32,312 nt of DNA from Nitrospiraceae bacterium (GTDB taxonomy: Bacteria > Nitrospirota > Nitrospiria > Nitrospirales > Nitrospiraceae), in contig JAHBWI010000011.1 in assembly GCA_019637075.1 (NCBI GenBank), forward strand, positions 1-32,312, read 5' to 3'. Numbering within the stretch: position 1 is the first letter of the stretch; every line of letters starts with the position of its first letter. Shown in pieces: positions 25,683 through 32,312 of the stretch. The position numbers and the translations under genes were made by a program. The notes beneath the pieces are model-generated. The model was given only the letters and a program-made list of their open reading frames with translations. It was not told the origin of the DNA and did not search any database.

Positions 25683-27725
25683 ATGCGCCGATTCCGAACC
25701 TTCCGCTCTTCGTTGATCGCTCAGATCGGTGCCACCTTCCTCCTGGTGTTCCTCATGTACAGCGCCCTGTTGCTCGTTTCCTCCTACATGGCGGCACAGC
25801 TGATCGGAATCAGTACCGCGATCGATCAAGCCGGAACGGAACGGATGCGTATCTACCGGCTGGCTTCGCTGCTGCTGCAACTGTCGGCCCCCCAGCAGGA
25901 AGCGACACTTCGCGACCTCATTACCCAGGAAACGGCACGATGGGAGAAAGTCCTGACCGGCTTGCGATACGGCACGGCCGATCATGCCCCGATCGGCGAG
26001 ATCGAGCCCTCGGTGATGGGGCAGATTCAGGGGCTGCAAGACCGTTGGGACCTGCAGCTCCGCCCGTCGATCGAATCGGCAACCAGAGCATCCGGGATGC
26101 AACTGGAACTGGCTCAGCAGGAATACCTCCGGCACGCCGATGAATTCGTCGATGCCCTTTCGGTCATGGTGCACAGCCTCGAACGCAATGCCGCAGCGAG
26201 AACGAAGACCCTCTATGCCCTACAAATTCTTTTTCTAATCCTGTCGGCCGGACTGCTGGGAGGCGCCTTCATCCTGTTCCACCGGACGATCCGCCGACCA
26301 TTCCAGGAACTGACCCGGGGAGCCGAGCGGCTTGCGGCGGGAGACCTGAACACCACGCTTGCCGTGCAGTCGTCGAACGAGCTCGGTCGCCTAGCCCGCA
26401 CTTTCGAACATATGGCGCAGCGAACCAGGCAGGGCATCGAGGAGCTGGAAGCGCTCCATGCGACCGGCCAAGAGATCAGCACACTCGGCATCGGAGGTAT
26501 CGAGCAGGTGCTGCGACGTATCGTCGACCGCGCAGCCGACCTCGTCCGGGTAGACATGGCCGTCATTATGGTCCGCCACTCCGTCTTGGAATGTTGGATC
26601 GTGGAGGCCGCATCAGGACAAGCCTTCGACACCATCCGCAAACAGATTCTCCTCACCGAAGAAACCCCATTTTCCAACGAAGCGTACGAGACCAAACGTC
26701 CGGTCGTGGTCGCCGATGTCGGCAGCTGCCATGATCGCCTGATTCACTTTCGCGACGAGTTCGGAGCACAAAGCTATCTGGCCGTCCCGCTGCTCGGGCC
26801 GCACGACTGCATCGGCGTGCTGACCCTCCTGAGCACTGGGACCCAGCGGTCCTTCAGCGAATGGGATATCAGGCTGGCGCAGCAATTCGCGGCCTATGCG
26901 GCGGTCACCATCGAGAATGCACGGCTGTTCGACGCGCTGCAGTCCGAGTCACATCTCCTCCGCGCGAAGCTGCACGCCGTCGAACGCAACGTCGCGGAGC
27001 TGACTCACGAGGTGAAGGCGCCAGCCGGCCGCGTCGCGGAATTCGCATCCTGGATCGAATCGGACTACGGCAGCCGACTGGACGACAAAGGACGGCGCTA
27101 TCTCGAATGGATCAAGAAGGAGGGACGCGATCTCGCACAGCTGGCGGAACGCACATTGGACCTGGCTCGCATCACGGCGGTTCCCAGCCCGTTGGAAAGC
27201 GTCGATACGCAGGCGGTCGTGAAGGAAGTGCTGGATTTACTCGCGCCCCTGGCCCAGGCGGCCAGGGTAACCGTGACGATTGCTGACAATCTTCCGCGGC
27301 TGGCCTGCCGCCGTATCCACCTCAAACAGGTGCTGGAAAATTTAATCGGGAACGCCATCAAATATATGGGTACGCAGCCGCATCCGCGTGTGGACATCGG
27401 TTGGGATCCCTCCCCGCACGGCGCGGTGATCTATGTAGACGACAACGGCATGGGCATCGATCCCGCGATGACGGCAAGGATCTTCGAGCCGTTTCAACGG
27501 CTCTGCACCGCCGATATCCCCGGCGCAGGCATCGGATTGTCTATCGTCAAGACCGTGGTCGAACAGTACGAGGGGGCCATCTGGGTCGATTCCACGCCAG
27601 GCATCGGCAGCCGATTCCAGTTCCGTCTCCCGGTTCCCGGCGGTAAGTCCGCCGAACGTGGAACTGGCTCGCCCCAATCTGCATCCCTGCTCTCCAACCT
27701 GTCCTATCAAGCTGAAAGAGGCTAG
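25683..27725 (+). CDS. Sensor histidine kinase with NarX-like P-box sensor, HAMP, GAF, HisKA, HATPase
   Basis: This 680-residue membrane kinase probably senses nitrite or nitrate. Between helices at about 12-34 and 179-199 lies a helical sensor domain beginning AIDQAGTERMRIYRLA (46-61). This matches the P-box of NarX/NarQ/PilJ-type domains (AGxxRMxxYR), which binds nitrate and nitrite in E. coli. HAMP (about 200-252) and GAF (about 265-415) follow. The H-box is ELTHEVKAP with His442 and the ATPase has NLIGNAIKYM, DDNGMGI and GAGIGLSI. Unlike NarX it uses a HisKA-type transmitter and is joined to a sigma-54 activator two bases downstream. The start ATG at 25683 has GGAGG about 12 bases upstream, a long spacing. 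Sensing is inferred, not shown. Confidence 0.92.
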   Translation: MRRFRTFRSSLIAQIGATFLLVFLMYSALLLVSSYMAAQLIGISTAIDQAGTERMRIYRLASLLLQLSAPQQEATLRDLITQETARWEKVLTGLRYGTADHAPIGEIEPSVMGQIQGLQDRWDLQLRPSIESATRASGMQLELAQQEYLRHADEFVDALSVMVHSLERNAAARTKTLYALQILFLILSAGLLGGAFILFHRTIRRPFQELTRGAERLAAGDLNTTLAVQSSNELGRLARTFEHMAQRTRQGIEELEALHATGQEISTLGIGGIEQVLRRIVDRAADLVRVDMAVIMVRHSVLECWIVEAASGQAFDTIRKQILLTEETPFSNEAYETKRPVVVADVGSCHDRLIHFRDEFGAQSYLAVPLLGPHDCIGVLTLLSTGTQRSFSEWDIRLAQQFAAYAAVTIENARLFDALQSESHLLRAKLHAVERNVAELTHEVKAPAGRVAEFASWIESDYGSRLDDKGRRYLEWIKKEGRDLAQLAERTLDLARITAVPSPLESVDTQAVVKEVLDLLAPLAQAARVTVTIADNLPRLACRRIHLKQVLENLIGNAIKYMGTQPHPRVDIGWDPSPHGAVIYVDDNGMGIDPAMTARIFEPFQRLCTADIPGAGIGLSIVKTVVEQYEGAIWVDSTPGIGSRFQFRLPVPGGKSAERGTGSPQSASLLSNLSYQAERG

Positions 27726-27727
27726 CC

Positions 27728-29164
27728 ATGCCCACGACCAAGCCCTCAACCTTCACCATCCTGTTGATCGAGGACAACGGCGGCGACGTCGAGATGTTCC
27801 TTCGCGCCGTGGAACACGAACTGCCTCGCCATGAGGATGAGGAAGTGGAATTATTGATCAACGCAACGGCTGAAGGTGGATTGGAGCGCCTCTCCCACGA
27901 ACCGATCGACCTCATCATCACGGACGTTCGGTTACCCGGGATGAGCGGCATCGAGTTGCTCCGGCGGGTCCAGGATATGAACCGCCGCATCCCGGTCATC
28001 GTCGTCAGCTGGGTCAATGCGGTCGATACCGCAATCGATGCCATGCGCCACGGCGCGTTCGATTACGTGGTCAAACCGTTCGACGCGATGGATCTGGCCG
28101 CCCGCATCCACCGTGCCATGCGCATGGCCGATATTCTTCGGCACACCGAGCCCAACGGGACCGACAGCCAGCCGATGCCGTTCAAGGATCTGGTCGGAGT
28201 CAGCCCGCCGATCAAGAACGTGATGCAGATGATCGAAGCCATCGCCAAAGTCCCTTCGACCACGCTCATCATCGGTGAAACCGGTACCGGAAAAGAGTTG
28301 ATCGCAAAGGCCATCCATGAGCGCAGCGCCGAGCGTGACGGCCCCTTTCAAGTGGTCGACTGCACGACATTTGCCGAGGGCACCGTCGAAAGCGAACTCT
28401 TCGGCCATGTGCGCGGGGCATTCACTGGGGCGGTGTCGGACAAGACCGGCCTGATCGAGTCCGGAAGCCGCGGCACGGTCTTTCTCGACGAGATCGGAGA
28501 CCTACCCGCCAACTTGCAAGCCAAGCTCCTACGGGTGCTGGAAGAGGGCGAGGTTCGAGCAGTCGGCAGCACCCAGCAAAAGAAGGTGAATGTCCGGTTC
28601 GTCGCAGCCACGAACCAGGACCTGGCCGAAAAGGTCAAGCGCAACGAATTTCGCAAGGACCTGTTTTTCAGGCTCAACGTCATGGTCATCCGCGTCCCGC
28701 CCCTGCGCGAACGGCCGGAAGACATCCCCGTCTTGGCTCGGCATTTCATGTCGCGCTATGCCAAGGAATTCAGCAAGCACACCGACGATATTCATCCGTC
28801 GGCCGTCACCGAATTGGTTGCCTATCCCTGGCCCGGTAACGTGCGCGAGCTCCGCAACGTCATGGAGCGCGCGGTCATGCTGGCCAAGAGCAATCGAATC
28901 GCCGTGACAGACGTCTCAGGGCTGCTGCAGTCTCCCGACCGGCGAGGAGCGGACGGAATGGAAGATTACCTTCACCTTCCATATGCGAAGGCCAAGGAGC
29001 AGATCCTCGCCGCATTCAACCATCGATACATCTCCGCCAAGCTCTCGATCCATCACGGCAATGTCACCCACGCCGCACAGGAGGCCGGCCTCCCTCGCTC
29101 TTATTTTCATGAAATCATGCGGCGCTATCTCAAAGATGCCGGGCAGGACGTCAGTAAATCCTGA
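27728..29164 (+). CDS. NtrC-family response regulator, sigma-54-dependent, next to nxrA-2
   Basis: This 478-residue activator should be phosphorylated by the P-box kinase encoded 2 bases upstream. The receiver has the acidic pair in LIEDN, phospho-acceptor Asp66 (LIITDVRLPG), Ser94 in place of the usual Thr, and Lys116-Pro. The AAA+ domain has Walker A GETGTGKE (183-190), GAFTGA (230-235) and Walker B FLDE (252-255). The C-terminus (about 425-470) carries a Fis-type helix-turn-helix (GNVTHAAQEAGLPRSYFHEIMRRYL). The ribosome site is AAAGAGG. Downstream lie a strong dyad, a sigma-54-like promoter and nxrA copy 2 on the same strand, so this is the likely activator of that gene. Confidence 0.94.
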   Translation: MPTTKPSTFTILLIEDNGGDVEMFLRAVEHELPRHEDEEVELLINATAEGGLERLSHEPIDLIITDVRLPGMSGIELLRRVQDMNRRIPVIVVSWVNAVDTAIDAMRHGAFDYVVKPFDAMDLAARIHRAMRMADILRHTEPNGTDSQPMPFKDLVGVSPPIKNVMQMIEAIAKVPSTTLIIGETGTGKELIAKAIHERSAERDGPFQVVDCTTFAEGTVESELFGHVRGAFTGAVSDKTGLIESGSRGTVFLDEIGDLPANLQAKLLRVLEEGEVRAVGSTQQKKVNVRFVAATNQDLAEKVKRNEFRKDLFFRLNVMVIRVPPLRERPEDIPVLARHFMSRYAKEFSKHTDDIHPSAVTELVAYPWPGNVRELRNVMERAVMLAKSNRIAVTDVSGLLQSPDRRGADGMEDYLHLPYAKAKEQILAAFNHRYISAKLSIHHGNVTHAAQEAGLPRSYFHEIMRRYLKDAGQDVSKS

Positions 29165-29228
29165 CGCTGCGTTGTACGAAACCCGCTGAACTCCTCGTCT
29201 GGCGTGGGTATTGGCGAATCCAGCCCTA

Positions 29229-29248
29229 GTGTCCGTGATTTCGGACAC
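29229..29248. promoter_or_regulatory. Perfect dyad, probable activator site upstream of nxrA-2
   Basis: GTGTCCG-N6-CGGACAC has perfect 7-base arms and lies about 210-230 bases upstream of the predicted nxrA-2 start site, a normal distance for a sigma-54 enhancer. It is 64 bases after the activator gene's stop. No T-tract follows, so a terminator is unlikely. Apart from the features listed, 29165-29430 shows no gene. Confidence 0.5.
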
Positions 29249-29430
29249 CAGATCGCCCCATCATTTCCATAACTTAGCCAAGAGCATGTACCAGCGCGTC
29301 AGCCCTTGCTGACAGAGCCCAAGCCGCAATTCCTTCCAAGCGCCCGTCGACTTCCGGCCGATTTTCACAACATACTGAATTTCCATCAGTCTCCTTCCGC
29401 GCGACGACGGCTGGCGCGAGACCTCACCCG

Positions 29431-29446
29431 CGGCACGTCACTTGAT
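29431..29446 (+). promoter_or_regulatory. Sigma-54-like promoter candidate for nxrA copy 2
   Basis: The site reads CGGCACG-TCAC-TTGAT against TGGCACG-N4-TTGCW. The -24 box is nearly perfect, but the -12 box has GA where GC is strongly conserved, so it is weaker than the other two sites. The start site would be near 29457, giving a leader of about 160 bases, similar to copy 1. Confidence 0.45.
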
Positions 29447-29539
29447 ATTCCCATACCCCGTCATGCGCTGTTCGCACGATTACAACCGGTTCCGCAACGA
29501 GATGTTTCCATCCGACCACGCGAAGGGAGGTGATCACAG

Positions 29540-29584
29540 ATGTTCTGCGGACCGGCCGACTCGATGGCACGAACAGCACCATGA
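29540..29584 (+). CDS. Possible 14-residue leader peptide upstream of nxrA-2
   Basis: An ATG opens a 14-codon frame (MFCGPADSMARTAP, stop at 29582-29584) inside the predicted nxrA-2 leader. It is preceded, at 3-base spacing from GATCACAG, by AAGGGAGGTGATC (29523-29535), which contains ten contiguous bases complementary to the 16S rRNA 3' end. This is much stronger than any other ribosome site in the window. It ends 33 bases before nxrA-2. It could be a translated leader or a ribosome standby site. Confidence 0.35.
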   Translation: MFCGPADSMARTAP

Positions 29585-29617
29585 ATCATTGATCTGCCTT
29601 ACAAGGAGGTATTGGCT

Positions 29618-32312
29618 ATGCACGTTTCCGTTTCACGGAGACAATTTCTCAAAGTGACGGTGGGAACCGTCGCGGCGATCGCCGTGGCGGATAAAGTCCT
29701 GGCGCTGACCGCGCTGCAGCCGGTCGTGGAAGTCGGGAACCCGCTGGGCGAGTATCCGGACCGGTCGTGGGAGCGCGTCTACCATGACCAGTACCGGTAT
29801 GACTCGTCGTTTACGTGGTGCTGCTCGCCGAATGATACCCACGGCTGTCGCGTCCGGGCCTTCGTCCGGAACGGCGTCGTCATGCGGGTCGAGCAGAACT
29901 ACGATCACCAAACCTATGAGGACCTCTACGGCAATCGCGGGACATTCGCGCACAACCCGCGCATGTGCCTGAAGGGGTTCACCTTCCATCGCCGCGTGTA
30001 CGGACCCTATCGGTTGAAGGGGCCGTTAATGCGGAAGGGCTGGAAGCAGTGGATGGACGACGGCTCCCCCGAGCTGACGCCGGACGTCAAACGCAAATAC
30101 AAATTCGACAGCCGCTTCCTCGACGACATGAATCGGGTCTCCTGGGACACGGCGTTTACGTATGTGGCCAAGGCCTGCATCGTGATCGCGACGCGGTACA
30201 GCGGGGAGTCCGGTGCGAGGCGGTTGCGCGAGCAGGGCTATGCCCCGGAAATGATCGAGATGATGAAGGGCGCGGGCGTGCGGTGCTTCAAGCATCGCGC
30301 GGGCATGCCGGTGCTGGGCATCGTCGGCAAGATGATGAACACCAGGTTTAACGGCGGATGCCTGCCTCTCCTCGACACATTCATCCGGAAGGTTGATCCG
30401 GATAAAGCGCAAGGCGGCAAGTATTACTCGAATTACACCTGGCACGGCGACCAGGACCCGTCCCACCCCTGGTGGAACGGCACGCAGAACTGCGACATCG
30501 ATCTCAACGACATGCGCTTCTCCAAACTGAACACCAGCTGGGGGAAGAACTTCGTCGAGAACAAGATGCCGGAAGCCCACTGGAAACTCGAGTCGATCGA
30601 GCGCGGCGCCCGGATCGTCGTCATCACGCCGGAATACAATCCGACGGCCTATCGGGCCGACTATTGGATTCCGCTGCGGCCAGAAACCGATGCCGCACAC
30701 TTCCTCGGTGCCTGCAAGATCATTCTCGACGAGAACATGCAGGATATCGACTACATCAAGGATTTCACGGACCTCCCGCTTCTCGTCCGCACGGATACGC
30801 TGCAATACCTCGATCCGCGCGACGTCATCGCGGACTACAAGCTGCCGGATTTTTCCAAGAGCTATTCCGGACGCATCCAATCCCTCAAGCCGGACCAGAT
30901 CGAGCGGCTCGGCGGGATGATGGTGTGGGATCTGGCCAAGGGCAAGGCGGTCCCCATCCATCGTGAAATGGTCGGAGTTCATTTCAAGGCCAGCGGTATC
31001 GACCCGGCCCTGACCGGGACGTTCCGCGTGAAGCTCTTGAACGGTCGGGAGGTCGACGTCATGTCGATCTACCAGCTGTACTTGGTCCACCTCCAGGACT
31101 ACGACCTGGATACGACGCATCAAATCACCCGGGCGCCGAAGGATCTCATTGTCCGGTGGGCGCGCGACTCGGGCACGGTCAAGCCGGCCGCGATGCACAA
31201 CGGCGAAGGCGTCTGCCACTACTTCCACATGACGGAAATGGGGCGTGCGGCAGCCATGGTGCTCACTCTGACCGGGAATATCGGCAAGTTCGGCACCGGA
31301 TGCCACACCTGGTCCGGCAACTACAAAGCCGGCATCTGGAACGCGGTGCCGTGGTCCGGCGCCGGCCTCGCCGTGCATACGGGAGAAGATCCGTTCAACC
31401 TTACGTTGGACCCCAATGCCCATGGCAAGGAAATCAAGACCAAGTCGTACTACTACGGCGAAGAGGTCGGGTACTGGAACCACGGCGACACGGCCTTGAT
31501 CGTCAACACGCCGAAGTACGGACGCAAGGTGTTCACCGGCAAGACCCACATGCCGAGCCCCAGCAAGGTCCGGTGGGTCACGAATGTGAACATCCTGAAC
31601 AACGCGAAACACCACTACGACATGGTGAAGAACGTCGACCCGAACATCGAGATGATCGTGACCCAGGACATCGAGATGACATCCGACGTCAACCACGCCG
31701 ATGTGGCGTTTGCCTGCAACAGCTGGATGGAATTCACCTATCCGGAAATGACGGCCACGGTGTCCAATCCGTGGGTGCAGATCTGGAAGGGCGGCATCCG
31801 GCCGTTGTACGACACCCGCAACGATGCCGACACATTCGCCGGTGTCGCATCCAAGTTGACGGAGATAACGGGCGATGCCCGCTTCCGCGGCGTGTTCCAT
31901 TTCGTCTATATGAACCGCGTCGATGTGTACCCGCAGCGGATGCTGGACGCCAGCTCAACCTGCTACGGATACAGCGCCGACGTCATGTTGAAGTCGGAAA
32001 AGGGCTGGATGGTCATGGGCCGCACCTATCCGCGCCATCCGCTCTGGGAAGAAACCAACGAGTCGAAACCTCAGTGGACGCGGTCGGGCCGGATCGAGAC
32101 CTACCGGATCGAACCGGAGGCGATCGAGTACGGCGAAAACTTCGTCGTCCATCGGGAAGGGCCGGAATGTACGCCCTACCTCCCGAACGCGATCATGACG
32201 AGCAACCCGTACGTCCGCCCGGACGACTACGGGATTCCGATCACGGCGCAGCACCATGACGACAAACACGTGCGCAACATCAAGTTGCCGTGGGGAGAAA
32301 TCAAACGGCATG
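29618..32312 (+). CDS. nxrA: Nitrite oxidoreductase alpha subunit NxrA, copy 2 (3' end outside window)
   Basis: This is the second NxrA paralogue, with 898 residues in the window and roughly 250 missing beyond the right edge. It has a twin-arginine motif (SRRQFLK, 6-12) and the iron-sulfur ligand pattern Cys69-x3-Asp73-x3-Cys77 with Cys117. An extra Cys68 sits immediately before the first ligand, where copy 1 has Val. The core tracks copy 1 almost residue for residue (for example the YTWHGDQDPS and NIGKFGTGCHTWSGNY segments), with scattered substitutions, so this is a diverged paralogue and not a recent duplicate. AAGGAGGT lies 7 bases before the ATG. An NtrC-type sigma-54 activator and P-box kinase are directly upstream. 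An nxrB gene would be expected downstream, outside the window. Confidence 0.96.
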   Translation, partial: MHVSVSRRQFLKVTVGTVAAIAVADKVLALTALQPVVEVGNPLGEYPDRSWERVYHDQYRYDSSFTWCCSPNDTHGCRVRAFVRNGVVMRVEQNYDHQTYEDLYGNRGTFAHNPRMCLKGFTFHRRVYGPYRLKGPLMRKGWKQWMDDGSPELTPDVKRKYKFDSRFLDDMNRVSWDTAFTYVAKACIVIATRYSGESGARRLREQGYAPEMIEMMKGAGVRCFKHRAGMPVLGIVGKMMNTRFNGGCLPLLDTFIRKVDPDKAQGGKYYSNYTWHGDQDPSHPWWNGTQNCDIDLNDMRFSKLNTSWGKNFVENKMPEAHWKLESIERGARIVVITPEYNPTAYRADYWIPLRPETDAAHFLGACKIILDENMQDIDYIKDFTDLPLLVRTDTLQYLDPRDVIADYKLPDFSKSYSGRIQSLKPDQIERLGGMMVWDLAKGKAVPIHREMVGVHFKASGIDPALTGTFRVKLLNGREVDVMSIYQLYLVHLQDYDLDTTHQITRAPKDLIVRWARDSGTVKPAAMHNGEGVCHYFHMTEMGRAAAMVLTLTGNIGKFGTGCHTWSGNYKAGIWNAVPWSGAGLAVHTGEDPFNLTLDPNAHGKEIKTKSYYYGEEVGYWNHGDTALIVNTPKYGRKVFTGKTHMPSPSKVRWVTNVNILNNAKHHYDMVKNVDPNIEMIVTQDIEMTSDVNHADVAFACNSWMEFTYPEMTATVSNPWVQIWKGGIRPLYDTRNDADTFAGVASKLTEITGDARFRGVFHFVYMNRVDVYPQRMLDASSTCYGYSADVMLKSEKGWMVMGRTYPRHPLWEETNESKPQWTRSGRIETYRIEPEAIEYGENFVVHREGPECTPYLPNAIMTSNPYVRPDDYGIPITAQHHDDKHVRNIKLPWGEIKRH

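Noticed and set aside
29306-29533. 75-residue reading frame in the nxrA-2 upstream region
   Set aside because: No ribosome site and no recognisable protein character, and it covers the sigma-54-like promoter; treated as noncoding.
29565-29580. Second sigma-54 -24 box (TGGCACG) close to nxrA-2
   Set aside because: The following bases give GCACC; the GC pair is two bases too close and no TTGC is present at the correct spacing.
1-32312. Mobile-element origin of the nxrA duplication
   Set aside because: No transposase, integrase, tRNA-end or flanking direct repeat is visible inside the window; the outer sides cannot be seen.

Overview
The window comes from a high-GC nitrite-oxidising bacterium of the genus Nitrospira, or a very close relative. 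The main evidence is two different genes for the periplasmic-type nitrite oxidoreductase alpha subunit (NxrA), one at each edge. Both have a twin-arginine signal, a C-x3-D-x3-C...C iron-sulfur motif and near-identical cores. They read outward, so the ~26.7 kb between them is a regulatory and transport island bounded by two divergent nxrA genes. Both are cut by the window ends.

Layout, left to right. (1) 1-2860, minus: nxrA copy 1, then a ~450-base upstream region with a good sigma-54 (-24/-12) promoter match and several dyads. (2) 3314-4858, minus: a GAF-type sigma-54 activator with no receiver domain. (3) 5087-10592, minus: a four-gene operon of FNT-family nitrite/formate channel, DHA2 MFS pump, NodT-type outer-membrane factor and EmrA/HlyD-type fusion protein. 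It is headed by a perfect sigma-54 consensus promoter with a dyad about 115 bases further upstream. (4) 10895-16072, plus: a CHASE3-HAMP-PAS histidine kinase with an NtrC-type regulator, then a HisKA_3 kinase with a NarL-type regulator. (5) 16302-18233, plus: small genes (CxxC proteins, a PAS-like protein, a lipoprotein with a cupredoxin-like segment, an orphan LuxR HTH) and one candidate structured RNA element. (6) 18226-25551, plus: a CzcCBA-type RND metal efflux operon, a Gdx/SugE-type SMR exporter and a ChaA-type cation/proton antiporter. (7) 25683-29164, plus: a kinase with a NarX-like P-box sensor and an NtrC-type sigma-54 activator. (8) 29165-32312, plus: a ~450-base leader and promoter region and nxrA copy 2.

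The unifying theme is sigma-54 control of nitrite use. There are three sigma-54 activators, each next to a target transcription unit (nxrA-1, the FNT-efflux operon, nxrA-2). Each target has a sigma-54-like promoter and its own, different, upstream dyad. Two of the activators come with kinases. One of these carries the AGxxRMxxYR P-box known from the nitrate/nitrite sensors NarX and NarQ. The two kinase-activator operons also share an identical 12-base CCTACGATAGGG at a promoter-like position. The partner assignments are inference; the motifs, dyads and domain signatures are directly visible. I see no tRNA, rRNA, CRISPR array, transposase or phage gene.
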